Origin: Diphasiastrum complanatum
Lineage: Eukaryota > Streptophyta > Lycopodiopsida > Lycopodiales > Lycopodiaceae
NCBI GenBank assembly: GCA_029204225.1
Contig: CM055092.1
Span: forward strand, 67,209,923-67,273,922
Direction: 5' to 3'
DNA: 64,000 nt
Below are positions 45,261 through 57,186 of this stretch, in pieces. The notes under the pieces were generated by a model. That model did no database searches and was not told the origin of the DNA. It worked only from the letters and a program-made list of their open reading frames with translations. Every line of letters begins with the position of its first letter. Position 1 is the stretch's first letter. The position numbers and the translations under genes were made by a program.

Positions 45261-46540
45261 TTCCCTCCCCTTAAACGGATTTTTCTTCTAAGGATGGAAT
45301 TATGGGAATCTCTGTCTAAGGTCATATTACTTTTCCCAAGTGTCCTTGTAGTCGGAACCACATTTCCAACGAACCAAGTACTTAGTGACTTGTCGGTTTT
45401 TGAGCCCATGTTGACATACATGAACAATGGCTTGTGGTTCAGAAGGTACAAAGGTCGACAGATCTTGTAACTGAACTTGCTCATTTTCTTGAATCAAATC
45501 ATCCTTCACACCAAGTTGTTCCTTTAAAATTGATTACGTGGAAGACTGTCTATCCTGAGCCGTTTTTACGTTATCTCGAGCGACAAGCAACATTTCTTGC
45601 ATATTTTGCAAGAAAGCCACTGCTATGATAACCTTGAGACCTTTGAGTCCAACGGAAATGGGGGCATGAGGTTGGAAACCATACATAAACATGAATGGAC
45701 TATAATTCGTTGCTGAGTGCTTTGTTCTGTTACACGCAGAGTCAACCATTGGGAGTTACCTTTTCCAATTCGACCATCTTTGGAAACGTATGCATGAAGC
45801 ATGTCTTCCATAGACTTGTCTGGTCAGTCTCTGATTTTAGTTGATCTGATGACCCTAGACTCAAGGTGGTCTCCAATTTTTCGAAGACCGCTTGCCAGAC
45901 TTTGCCAAGCTTTGAATCTCGATTACTAGCAATATCATTCGACAAACCAAACAACTTGAACAACTTCTCCATGAAAAGCTGAGCAACTTCTAAAGCTTTG
46001 ACAGTCATGTTTGTTGGAATGAATTGTGCCATCTTGATTAGCTTGTCAACTACTACCCACATGGCATCATTTTGCCTCCCTGTCCGTGGAAGTCCAACCA
46101 CAAAATCCATGGACTTTATTAACTTGGCATTGCCCACACTTGCAAACATATGCCTCCACCTGATCTTAAAGTTTTGTCCAGTAAAAATTCCTCTTTACTA
46201 GATCAAGTGTCCTTTGTGTGCATTGGGGCTGTCATGACATTCATGCAGGATTTGGGCCCTAACCTCATCATTTTTTGCTTTCCAAGTTGAACACTAGAAT
46301 TTCTTGCCAGGACGACAATGACTTCATCCCTATGCTATTTGCCATCATGTGACTCAGATTGTGCATCCGTTTGATGTTGTGATCCTTTTTGTAAATCAAA
46401 CAAAGGATTATGGAAGATAAGAACAAAATTGTTTTCCCAATTCTTTGATGTAATTGCTTTGACCACCTTGTCCTCATCCATGTATACCAACTCTTTGACT
46501 TCCTTTGTCAATCCTATCAATCCTAATCTATCATATACAC
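45261..46540 (-). pseudogene. Gypsy integrase and chromodomain fragment
   Basis: Minus strand: a linker (MIGLTKEVKELVYMDEDKVV); the integrase core with SMDFVVGLPRTGRQNDAMW and GLSNDIASNRDSKLG; then CNRTKHSATNYSPFMFMYGF; then the chromodomain with QVTKYLVRWKCG, which ends before the polypurine tract. Nothing N-terminal to integrase is kept. It is broken by frameshifts and lies antisense to the PHD gene in intron 1. Confidence 0.85.
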
Positions 46541-48045
46541 CTTGTTACCGATTCGCTTGAGTATGCTTCTTCCAATTTCGTCCTAAGAAACCAAAGCCAA
46601 TAACATGCATACATGTAATCCTATCTAGGTTTACCTTTAGCGTTTGTGTTTTCTGGGAAATATTCATCAATAACGGTTAGCCCTAGTGCACATCTGCATG
46701 CAACCTTAAAGGTATACATTTGGCATTTTGGTTTGTTCCCACAGACTCGCTAGTCTTATAGAGTTGTCTCGGTGCTCAACGACTTGGTAAAAAATGTTTT
46801 CATAATTCTACTGATTTTTCAAGTAATGATTTGCTGATTTTGAGCTCTACAAATGTAGAAAAATATCCTCTTCATTCAAAACGTCCTCTACAAATTGTTG
46901 CGTTTTCTTCATTCAAAAAATGAGTTGCCCTTGCATGCTCTCAAAAGTGCCCTCTCAAAGTCGTTACTTTTTTCTAACATGTTCTTCTAGCTGGCATCTT
47001 AGTCTTCTCTTCCACTGTTGGATTATTATCCTTATCTCTCTCTATAATTCTATTGTTAATCTACATCCATTCATGTATCCAGTTGCTGCATATTTTCTCG
47101 CATTATCCCACAATCTGCAGAAATACACGGGAATCGACAATGACAAATAATTGTCAAGAGAATATCGAAGGGTCGACAAATATTTGTCGAGAGTTAACAA
47201 ATCGCTTTACCACTTGTTTGAAGCAGACGACTTGCTCTAACCATTGTTAGCAAGTAACTGTCGTGAAACCTAATTGGATAAGTGGCAGCTCAATATGGCT
47301 AAGTGGCAATTGCGATCAACCGCCAAACGACTGCCGTGAACTGTCATTTGGATAAGCCCATGCGGCATTCCTAACTAGTATAAATAGCTGATCATTTCTC
47401 AATCTATAGTCGGTGAATTGATTGATGATTGATCATAGAGTATTGTTGAAGCGCTGCTAATTAGTGGAAGTGCATCAAATAGAGACAACCAGTGATTCAG
47501 AGTTAGTTTCGAGTTCGCGGTTGTATCCGCTATTGTCTTGTGCTCGCTATTCATCTGATTTGTACATGCTACTTACTGAATGCAATCCTATAGTCTTATT
47601 GTGTTCAATTTGTCAGAATGAGTGTATGCTTCTTTGATCTACTGAAATTTGATTACATTCTCTTATAGTTTTGTCTGAGCTATCGAACGCTTCCACATAG
47701 CAATATTATATCAGTTTATGTTTGTCTACGTAATCAATCTCACAGATGCTAATGATTGCAAAGTTAGAATCAAGTAGAATCAAGCATGACGCTTGTCTCG
47801 ATAGTATGGTTCGAATTTGATAAGCATATTCATGCATTGAAGAGAAAGGATCATTCTGTAGATCCCTATAATTTCTTATCTAGCCTTCTTCCTTTTTCAA
47901 ACACACAATGATAAGCAACAATGATATGTTCTCTTTCAGACAAGCTCTTCTTCTTCTTCTTCTTGAATATTTGTCGATTCTTCTTCAAGCATCTTATTCT
48001 AATCTAGCAACAATCCTTGTCTTTCGAACATGGCAACTATCCTAG
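46541..48045. other. LTR-like, unassigned intron sequence
   Basis: A TATAAATAG box at about 47379, followed by a pyrimidine-rich stretch ending CGCTTCCACA near 47697, suggests a plus-strand LTR whose ends are unclear. 47725-47870 matches 41814-41960. There is a CTT trinucleotide run near 47950. No gene is seen. Confidence 0.4.
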
Positions 48046-49060
48046 CTATCCAATAGCCTCCAATGAGTATGGAGTGACTGTCCTTGTGGTGATGATCAAT
48101 ACCATCCATTGAAGTGGATCTTGGCTAGGAATGGCTTCTAGTTTGACCATATTAGTCGGAGCTCCTTGTTGACGTGGAGGTGCTGTTAGAGCTAAACGTA
48201 GAGGTGGTGCTCCCATCCTTGTTGCATTGTTGGATGGTCCTTGATGATATCCATACTTATGGAATCTTTGTTGGATAATTCTTGGATTGAATGGACAAAA
48301 TGCAATTTCATGTGATGAAGCGTTACAAAGATGGCAATACCTATTTGATATTTTCTCCTTCATCATTCGACATTCATTTAGTGTAAGATTTTTGGCACAG
48401 ATCGAGCACCAAACATTCTTTCTTCTAGGATACTGCAGTTGTTGAGGAATTTCTAGTTGTTTGGTAGTTGCAGCCTCTAAAGATTTGAGTTTATGATCAA
48501 ACTGTGTTGTCAACTGCTCCATTTGCAATTGTTGTCTCTGATTATCTTTTCCAACTCATCCAACATCAAATCTGCTATAGCATTGATATTGGTAGATGCA
48601 ATAGTAGTTGAGGTGGCAGTGGTTTGCCCTATTGTATAAGGCAACATTCCAAGACTGGTCTCCTCATCTAACCCATCTTCCATTGCTTGTTGCAATGTCT
48701 CGTATTGCTCCCTTCGTTTGAGTTCACGCTTGATGCTTTTCGACAGTCTGGCTAAGAACCACATGATCATTGCACTCTGGAGTCAATATTGGATTACATT
48801 TTGATTGGAGATATTTGATTCGTTCCATGTAATCTCTGACTTTTACTACTTTCCAATCATTGCGTTCATGAGTAGTTTGATTGAAATACCAATCTAATGC
48901 TGCTCCCGTAAGTGCCATAGGAAATAGCTTGAGCTTATCGCCTGGATTAACCTCTTCGTAAATCGCACATGCTTCTATACCGATATGAAGAAATCTGATT
49001 GGATCCATTGTTCCATTATATTTAGGTATGTTCTTTTGATTATGGGGCGGGGTGGTGGAT
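48046..49060 (-). pseudogene. Gypsy gag remnant, copy 1
   Basis: Minus strand: Retrotrans_gag-type core with DPIRFLHIGIEACAIYEEV, ALTGAALDWYFNQTTHERND and DYMERIKYLQSKCNPIL, then RREQYETLQQAMEDG. It ends in a Cys-rich part with WCSICAKN and the knuckle YCHLCNASSHEIAFC (C-x2-C-x4-H-x4-C). Compared with copy 2 it lacks about 30 codons after NDWKVVK. Frames shift near 48750 and 48520. Confidence 0.8.
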
Positions 49061-49309
49061 TTTCAAAATTCATATCATCTTGATCAATCTCTTGAGATTG
49101 AAAATCTTCAAATCTGTAAAGTATTGATTTGTGGAAAATTCGCTAGACTAGGAAGAGGGAGTGGATGCAGGAATACCTAATGTTTTAGCCTCAGTATCAT
49201 CTGCTACCTATCATCAAAACATCCATCAGATATGGGTATTTCAAGAAGATTTTTGAATTGCCTATTCGATCATCTCAATCTATTCTCTCCAAATAACAAG
49301 AATTCAACA

Positions 49310-50200
49310 ATATTCAAACTTCGATGGCTCAAGAACCCTCGCACCTTTCATAGTAGATTATTGGAATAATTCCTAACTCACTGTTATCCTTTGCGAAAAT
49401 TACTTGTGCGAAGGTTGACTAATTTGATGGTTAGTACTTCTGGTGAAGGTTCTTTTGAAGAATTTGGCATTAAAAAATTACTTAAACACTTCACTCTAGT
49501 GTTTTCGGTCAAACTAACCTTCGTAGGACTAATTGTAGATTGAAAACAATGTAATATAGCTCTGGTATGTTCGGCAAGGGTTAATATGCAATAATAGTAT
49601 TGTTTTTCAACTTGGCGACGGTTCCAATAACATAAAATGATAATTTTCGAGAACTAACTCTCACAGGCACCATTATCTGGCAACCAACCTTCACAAACTT
49701 CATTGGAGCTCTGGATATGTATGAGTACTCAGGATAATTGGCAAAGGTTATGCGAAGATTAACAAAAAAATATTGATGTTTTTCTTGAAATAAGTCTATT
49801 TCCTTCAATAAAAATGATCAGAATCAGAAAGAACCCTTGCAGGATTTAGATTTTGCAATGTTCAAACTAACATTCACAGAGACTTCTGGGAGCTAATCTC
49901 AATATGAGAAAACTTCAGTAAGATTGGCGAGTGTTATAACAAGATTTTATTGAAATATGAAGGTTCTTTTTTTGTGGATTTTGCCCTTTTTGGCTATCTT
50001 AATCTTTGCATGGCTTCTAGAACTGATGAGGAACCCTTGTAGACCTCAGAGAAAGCCTAATTTGGCAATCTGGAGGTGGGCGAAGGTTGGTTGACCAATT
50101 AAGGGCACTTTGCTTTTAGTATCAAATTTTTCAAGTGGTTTTTTGATGTTTTTGACTGTTTTTTTCAAGTTTCTGAAAAAATGGTTGGGAAGTAACCTTC
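49310..50200. repeat. Second array of GCGAGGGTT/AACCTTCGC motifs
   Basis: Variants such as GAACCCTCGCA, GTGCGAAGGTTG, AACCTTCGTAG, GGCAAGGGTT, AACTCTCACAGG, GAACCCTTGCAGG and GCGAAGGTTGG recur about every 40-90 bases in both orientations. The array lies upstream (minus sense) of gag copy 1, matching the leader position of the array at 26975-27580. Confidence 0.55.
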
Positions 50201-50269
50201 ACCTTTAAAACAAGAGTTGCTCTGCATTAGGGCAGTTTTGCTTGCAAGACAACGAAGGATAGTTCTAGA

Positions 50270-50530
50270 GGAACAAAAAATTATCAGGTTTGAGGATGAT
50301 TTTACACTCCTTTTTTTTCAAATTGCAAAAAGGGAACGTTTTATTTTTATGTCTTTTCTTTTGGTTTTCAAGAGGATCTTAACACTAATGTATTGTCTCC
50401 CATTTCCTACTCATCAATCACAAGTGATTACAAGCAGGTATTTCAATCAAAATCACTCAAATCAATAAAATCTAACCTTAAAACACCAAAAACTGCAAAT
50501 CTAACGCTACTATGCCAAAACCAAGATCGT
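50270..50530. repeat. Diverged repeat, also at 54120-54345
   Basis: Both copies share ATCTTA, ACTCATCAATCAC, AGTGATTACAA, ATCTAACCTTAAAACAC and ACTACTATGCCAAAA in the same order and orientation. It is probably part of a retroelement LTR or leader. Confidence 0.7.
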
Positions 50531-51290
50531 CGTTACAGATTGAGCACCAAACAATATGTCTTCTTGGATACTGCAGTTGTTGAGGAATATCTAGTTGTTT
50601 GGTAGCTACAGCCTCTAAAGATTTGAGTTTATGATCAAATTGTGCTGTCAACTGCTCCATCTGCAATTGTTGTCTCTGATTCATCTTTTCTAACTCATCC
50701 AACATCAAATCTGTTGTAGCTTTGATATTGGTAGATGTAATAGTAGTTGAGGTGGTGGTGGTTTGCCCTGTTGTATAAGGCAACATTCCAAGACTCGGTT
50801 CCTCATCTGACCCTTCATCCTCCTCTTGTACGACATCTTCCATTGCTTGTTGCAATGTCTCATATTGCTCCCTTCGTTTGAGTTCATGCTTGATGCTTTT
50901 CGGCAATCCAGCTAATAACCACATAATCATTGCATGATCCGGAGTCAATATTGGATTACATTCTGATTGGAGATATTTGATGCGTTCAATGTAATCTCGG
51001 ACCATCTCTCCCTTCCCCATCTTGATCTTACTCAACAAAAGGAATGGATGCTTGGCTTAAATCTAGTAATCAAGGTTGCTTTCACTACTTTTCAATCATT
51101 GTGTTCCTGAGTAGTTTGATGGAAATACCAATATAATGTTGCTCCTGTAAGTGCCATAGGAAATAGCTTGAGCTTATCGCCTGGATGAACCTCTCCATAG
51201 ATCTCACATGCTTTTGTATGAATATGAAGAAATCTGATTGGATTTGTCATTCCATTGTATTTAGGTATTTCCAATCTTGGTGTTCTTATG
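50531..51290 (-). pseudogene. Gypsy gag remnant, copy 2
   Basis: Same gag as 48046-49060: NPIRFLHIHTKACEIYGEV, MALTGATLYWYFHQTTQEH, DYIERIKYLQSECNPIL, ELKRREQYETLQQAMEDV and MEQLTAQFDHKLKSLEAV. It breaks off right after WCSIC, where sequence of the 50270-50530 repeat begins, so the zinc knuckle is lost. Confidence 0.8.
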
Positions 51291-51619
51291 GGGCGGGGTG
51301 GTGGATTTTACACAAAACGCGTCTCTCAGACCAGAATCGTATTAAAAAAAAAACAGTATATAAATTTTTTTTGGCCTCCTCTTCTCGGCCAGAACCGCGC
51401 CAGCTGTGGAGGAGGTAAATTTTTTTATTTTCAGCTATAGGTGTCCGATCGGCGCCTATGCATAGTGGGCAGGCATGTACTCGGTGATACGGAGGTGGTG
51501 TGCATGGTGCCAGGGGGATCTGAGCTTCGTGGAGAGCGAAACGATCAGTTTTTGATATTTGGTAGATATAGGCTTGATTTTTTGCAAGTGTTGACATCAC
51601 GATGATTCCTATGGTGTCA

Positions 51620-51698
51620 ATACCCCATTTTGGTGCCATGTGGCCCGATATTATATATTATGATGATCCTATTCATAGCAGTGTAATGATTCAGTACT

Positions 51699-51786
<88 letters not shown>

Positions 51787-52126
51787 GATTCCATATGGTT
51801 GAAAAATGTTTCAGTACAGAAGATTCAGCATGGTTTTTGTTCAGCATGATTCAGCATTTTTGTTTAGTTTGTTCGATATGAGTGAAGAAGCAATATCGTA
51901 AACCTGGTAGTTAATGCACCTAAACTAGACCATCTTGCACTCGAAACATTCGGCAAACTACACAGTAATAATGCTCTTAATTAGAGCTTTCATCTGATAC
52001 CCATATTGCCAAAAAACAAATCAAAAAACAAAAAAAAAAACGTTTTTGGAAATTTTTAGAAATTTTTGGAAACCCGTTTCTGAACCGCGATTCTGAAACA
52101 CGTTTCAGAAACGCGCTGTGTCTATG
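51620..52126. mobile_element. hAT-like family member, truncated (copy 0)
   Basis: The right end (TTTCAGAAACGCGCTGTG to TCTATG at 52126) matches the right ends of the complete members 52135-52766 and 52787-53724. The stretch GTTAATGCACCTAAACTAGA to ATACCCATATTGCC is shared with them. Further left it matches, in inverse, 62162-62790 including an (AG)n tract, not the complete members. The left terminus was not found. Confidence 0.65.
51701..51783. repeat. (AG)n microsatellite
   Basis: About 41 uninterrupted AG units inside copy 0; the inverted related copy carries a (CT)n tract at the equivalent place (62575-62648). Confidence 0.97.
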
Positions 52127-52134
52127 GTTCAAAC

Positions 52135-52766
52135 CATAGTTGCACAGAATCGCGTTTCTGGGAGGAGACGTTTCGGAAACCGCGTTTCTGAGAAATGCGT
52201 TTTTTTTTTAGGGGATCAATGGTCAAACGAGTGTTTTGCCTCTCAGAAGTGCAGTAGATGGGGCACAAACAGATCTTATTTTCAATAGCTATTTGGTTGT
52301 TATTTGCTCTGGTTTTCAATAAATGCTCAGGGGGTCCGGGGGGCGGTAGCCCCCCGGTGGGGGGTTTGGGGGGCAACGCCCCTCAACGGCAGGGTCCGGG
52401 GGTTGCCGGTAGACCCCGGCCCCGACGGTAAGGCCTCTTCATGACTTGGCCTTCCACTCCCTGAGCGAAAACACACTTACTGGGACCATCTGTGATCGTA
52501 ACAGACATGCTAGAGGTTAGTTTTGAATTTTTATCCTTGACAGAACCCAACATGGATTAATGCACCTGAACTGGACCATCCTGCACCCGAAACAGTCGAC
52601 AAATTACACAGTAATCATGCTCTTAATTAGGGCTTTCATCTGATACCCATATTGCCCAAAAAAAAAACCCAAAAAAAAAATTAAGAAACAAGGTTTCTGG
52701 AATCTTTTCAAAAATTTCTGAAACGCGTTTCTGAACGCGATGTTTCAGAAACGCAGTGCAACTATG
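52135..52766. mobile_element. hAT-like non-autonomous element, copy a (632 bp)
   Basis: The ends are CATAGTTGCAC and GTGCAACTATG, flanked on both sides by the 8-base duplication GTTCAAAC (52127-52134, 52767-52774). Subterminal regions are full of GAAACGCGTTTC-type palindromes. The centre has a hairpin-forming GGGGGGCGGTAGCCCCCC block. No transposase frame. An 8-base duplication with short inverted ends fits the hAT superfamily. Confidence 0.88.
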
Positions 52767-52786
52767 GTTCAAACTAAGCTTCGTAG

Positions 52787-53724
52787 CATAGTTGCAACGA
52801 ATCGCGGGTCGCGATTAAAGAATTGGTTTGGCTTAACCCTAATTTTTCGGAGGTTTGCGATTCTCCAGAAGTAAAGAAAAACCAAAGGACGATGCGAATC
52901 GCGATTTGCAACCCAGAATCGCAAATTTTTTTTTTTTTTTTTTTGGGAAAAATAGCTTATTGCTGAAATTTTTTTAGGGGAACAATGGTCAAACCAGCGT
53001 TTTGCCTCTCAGAAGTGTAGTAGATGAGGCACAAACAGATCTTATTTTCAGTAGCTATCCGGTTGTCATTTGCTTTGGTTTTCAGTAAATGTTAATGCTA
53101 CAGTTTGACTATCAACTGTATGGATGATGATCACTTTTGCAATTGGTTCACTGGAGATGTGAGTGCAATGTACATACAGTTGGGGGCATAAATATTGGGC
53201 CCTTCTCGGCGCGCATTTGGACCCCATTCTTATCTACAGGGGGGCGGTGGCATTTTTATCTACAGTGTCTATATAGCAGGAAGCTCTAGGGGGTTTGGGG
53301 CACAGTAGCCCCTCGGGAAACGGGGGGTTCGGGGGGCGGGCCCCCCGAGAAACAGGGGGTTGGGGGGGGCGGTAGCCCCCCGAGAAACAGGGGGTCCGGG
53401 GGGCGGTAGCCCCCCAGTGGGGGGTTTGGGGGGCAACACCCCCCAACGGCGGGGTCCAGGGGCTGCCGGTAGACCCCGGCCCTGACAGTAAGGCCTCTTC
53501 ATGATTTCGACTTCCAACTCTCTGAGTGAAAACACACTTTTTGGTGTTTCGCACCCAAAACAGTCGGCAAACTACACAATCATAATCCCCTTGATCAAAG
53601 CTTTCATCTGATACCCATATTGCCTAAAAAAATTTCAAAAAAAATAAAATCGATTCTACACGATTCTGGGAAAATCCTGAATCGCGAATCGGAATTGCGA
53701 TTCGGGAATCGCGCTGCAACTATG
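52787..53724. mobile_element. hAT-like non-autonomous element, copy b (938 bp)
   Basis: The ends are CATAGTTGCA and TGCAACTATG, with the duplication CTTCGTAG at 52779-52786 and 53725-53732. It shares the internal blocks of copy a in the same orientation and has an extra segment (about 53095-53280). Its GC-rich hairpin unit is repeated three to four times (53289-53450). Proline-rich open frames across this block are artefacts of G/C runs. Confidence 0.9.
53289..53450. repeat. GC-rich hairpin minisatellite in hAT-like copy b
   Basis: Units of roughly 35 bases, each with a self-complementary GGGGGGCGG-xx-GCCCCCC core followed by GAGAAACA and GGGGGT. Copies a and c carry fewer units. The G-runs could also form quadruplexes. 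Confidence 0.85.
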
Positions 53725-53732
53725 CTTCGTAG

Positions 53733-54554
53733 AGACTTTTGGGATCTAATCTTTTGGGGTATAAAAATATTCAAGGGTTTTTTTTTGATATTTTTGAGAG
53801 TCGACGAGGGTTATGATTCAACATCTAACTCTACGATTAATCCACCATTAGATCAAGCTTACTTTTCTCTCTCTCTCTCACTCTCTTTTCTCTCATAAAA
53901 AGTATAACAAGATTCAATCCCAACAATTAGCAAATCCAATTAACATAAAAATTCAAGGAAACATGAGAGATGAAGCAAGAAAGAAGAGCAAGGACATCCA
54001 AATGCAATTTGATAGAGTTTCCACTTTCTTGATTGAACGTAAGAAATGAACTACAAAGTACCACTATTTATAGTGGATTGTAGGGCCCTTGGCCTCCATT
54101 CCTGTTGGCTAATTTCTACCTCCTATTTCAAATTGTAGAAAGTGAACTTTTTTTTTGTTTCTCTTTTTTCATTTTTTATTTTATTTTTTAATTTTCTTGT
54201 TTTCAAGACAATCTTAGCATATACTGTCTCTCATTCCCTACTCATCAATCACTAGTGATTACAAATAGGCCTTCCAATCGAAATCATTCCATTGAAATCT
54301 AACCTTAAAACACCCAAAAATGCAAACCTAACACTACTATGCCAAAATCAAGATGCCTAATTGCAAGCTAACAACCATCCCAATCGTCACACAAATTGAA
54401 AATAATGGCGATTGCTCCTCGTCGACGATGCCATAATGATAGGGGATTTCCCTCAACCATCTTCAAACCCTATTTTCAAGATCCAAGCAAAGACATGCAA
54501 ATAGGTTAAAAAGTGGTTTAATTCAACACATCCAATTCGTACAATGCACAATTG
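53733..54554. other. Intron sequence with a retroelement repeat
   Basis: Contains the second copy of the 50270-50530 repeat (54120-54345). Otherwise AT-rich, with a CT tract near 53870 and no gene. Confidence 0.45.
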
Positions 54555-55267
54555 AATGAAGTACATTCCAATGATTGAGTTTGCGTATAACAGTGCAAAG
54601 CATTCTACGACGGGTTTTAGTCCATTCACTCTGATGTATGGTTTCCAGCCTTGTGCTCCAATCTGTGTGGGCCTCAAAAGCCTCATGGTTAAAGCGGCGA
54701 GTGATTTCCTGCATAATATGCAAGAAATGTTGCTAGTTGCTCGCGGTGATAATGTAAAAACGGCTCAGGATAGAGCCCAACTTTACGCTAATCAAAAGTG
54801 ACAACCTAGGGTCTATGCGGAAGGAGATTGGGTGTATCTTAAAGTCCCCAAAGAATCTAAGTTACTAAAGACTGGAAAACGTCCTAAGGTATTCCCTTGA
54901 TATGCAGGGCCTTTCTGGATTGTAAAGAAACTCAATCGGAATGCCTATCAACTAGACCTTCCCCAGGGAATTAGAATTCACCTAGTTTTTCACATTAGTC
55001 GTTTAAAAGAACGACTTGGTGGAAAGGATGAATTGATTCTATACGATAAGCTAGTTCAGCTAGAGGACCTGACATCCTTTGTACCTTTTGAACCTTAAGC
55101 CATCGTTGATGTACGTCAATGTGAATTTGGAACCTGCAAGTGACTAAGTACTTGGTTCGTTGGAAAGGAATCTCCGAAGACGAGGAACTTGGGAAAAGGA
55201 AGGAGACCTTAGATTGAGATTCCCAGATTTCCTTCTTTAAAAGATGAGTCTTTTAAGGGGTAGTGAA
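54555..55267 (+). pseudogene. Gypsy integrase end and chromodomain fragment, plus copy
   Basis: Plus strand: KYIPMIEFAYNSAKHSTTGF, TLMYGFQPCAPICVGL, the C-terminal domain YAGPFWIVKKLNRNAYQLDL and HLVFHISRLKERLGG, then EDLTSFVPFEP and chromodomain-like sequence. It ends with a purine-rich tract (about 55249-55267) before the LTR. It is the same family as 44823-46540 but in opposite orientation. Stops and frameshifts are present. Confidence 0.85.
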
Positions 55268-55709
55268 TGTTAGGGACTCACTCCTTTGGGTCCCACACCC
55301 CAACTTGGGCTTGTTGACTTGACCGGTGACTCGTGGACCTACATGGCTGCCACTTGTCGTGACCTAGGATGTGTGCTTGGCTTCGAGACTCCTACCTTGG
55401 AGGTATAAAAGGAGAGGAGGTCTCACTTTTCCATTCATTCTATCTACCTAGGAGAAGGTGGATGGTCAGCGCTTGTGCATAGCTAGGATGTGAGCTAGCT
55501 TGAGGTGGGAGATGGCTGATGTTTCTAGCAGTGGTATGGGACACTGTTAGGGTTGGAGGTCGGATCTTGCTTGTTATAGGTCACAGGCCCAGGGCACGGA
55601 GGTTGGATCTGGATTGGATCCTATGGCGGGGTGGATCGTGTGATGTTCGGTTCCTAGTGGGCAACCAGCACCTGGCGGTTTGCGGCAAAGTAGAGCATAG
55701 GTATGTAAC
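55268..55709 (+). repeat. Gypsy 3' LTR, plus copy
   Basis: It starts TGTTAGGGACTCACTCC, contains a TATAAAAG box at 55404-55411 and ends near GGTATGTAAC. It is homologous to the inverted LTR at 44823-45260, in which the box reads TATACAAG. Confidence 0.78.
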
Positions 55710-57186
55710 CTTTGTATGGCCTACTGTAGAACCCAAATGGGCTTGAATCTGCCCCCTCATTTTTTATCACCCAAATGGTTTTGATTTAAATGAAGGCATG
55801 TTTTGTGGCTTATTTGCTAAGCCAACAAACTGAACTTTTACTATGTTTGTTGATCTTTGACATGTTTTACCAGGCACACATAACTATTTCTATTCCCAGT
55901 TCTTTGTAATCACTACATAGTACAAGGTTTTATAGCTGGTAGTATTGTAGTATCTTTGTATACCTGCTAACATTACTTTCTAGCTCAAGTTTGACTGAAT
56001 ACCCTGTGGGTCCTTATAATGTTCGCTCGATTGCTCATCTTATCACGTCAGACCCTATCATAAGGCTGTCAGCGCTGGTTTTAAGGAGCCGTGAAATCAT
56101 ACTACCTTACGGTGTCACTCCCCATCCCCAAATACTAGGTGGAATATATAACTTACCAAGGAGCCTCAGTAACACAGTTTTAACCCTATTCAAGAACCTA
56201 GTGGGGTTTTTCACTAACATAAATGGTGATGTGTCTTCTTCCGAGACATCATCTTACCACTAGTCCTGCAGCCCAGTGGATTTTGGGACTTATGCTAGAG
56301 GAAATGTTCCAGTCTTTTTTCCAGCAGTCCATTTGAAATCTTATTTGGAACAAAAGTTATCTGCTCGTACAAGGGAAACGTTTCCAGAAATCTTTGCATC
56401 AGTACATTAAAAATTAACAGCTACTTATTTTTAATTCAAAAGGATGTTGTGGAAAATGGAATTTTTATTGGAATCATTTAACTTATTAACTGAGCTAATA
56501 TTTGCACTTCTATGGCAGCCCTTAACTTGAAGTACTCAGCTGAAAAAAATAGGAAATACAAACAGATAAATCTCAAATCAGCTTGAATTGGCAACAAAAT
56601 AGAGCTTCTCGAGAAAAGTTTATAATCATTTGAAAAAGGATTATGTTAGATATTACACGCAACATTAGTCAAGGCTGGGAAAGAAAGCTGAAGTGTGCCT
56701 TCTGCTTTAAAAATAGGTTATCATTTCAGATGGACTATACACTGAGAATAAAATATCAACAACTATCTTGCTTGGTCCATGGTGCGATAAGTAGAAGGCT
56801 CCACCATCCGACCTCAGATGGTCGCCTCAGATAGATTTCATTAATAGAGGTGCAACATGGTTATGTGCATCCTATGTATTATGAGGCGTTGTGCATGTAT
56901 GATATTTAACAAGCAGAGCTGTGAGGCAGCCTAATATCGTTTCCTTATGTCCGATATGATTCCTTCTACTTGAAATAAATAAATTAGTCATTTGGAAGCT
57001 AGTTCACTCTTGTTCTTCAATTGTTTTTTTGAGTGCATGCGCATGTATGTTACCATTTTCAGGGGCTTTCTTAATGGTTGTTATTATTATCAAACACTTC
57101 GATAGATGTGCTTAATAGTTCTGGGTTTTGTTTAGCAATCAGGTTGTTATTATATTAAGGTTTTTATTGGATTCGTGTGGTTGCAG

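Larger units (their letters stand above)
43595..57186 (+). other. Intron 1 of the PHD gene (about 13.6 kb, TE-filled)
   Basis: Bounded by GT at 43595 and by GGTTGCAG ending at 57186. It contains gypsy fragments on both strands, two gag remnants, LTR-like sequence and a cluster of three hAT-like elements; these have their own entries. 43595-44822 and 55710-57186 show no transposon or gene that I recognise. Introns over 10 kb expanded by retroelements are known in conifers. Confidence 0.7.

Noticed and set aside
51602-51847. Arg-Glu and Ser-Leu repeat proteins
   Set aside because: They are translations of the (AG)n microsatellite.
53234-53554. Proline-rich frames on the minus strand
   Set aside because: They arise from G/C runs in the hairpin minisatellite of a DNA transposon; no start context or conservation.
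55991-56263. 90-codon frame as an extra exon of the PHD gene
   Set aside because: Exons 1 and 2 already join in phase with a continuous conserved sequence, and this frame has no recognisable domain or good splice sites.
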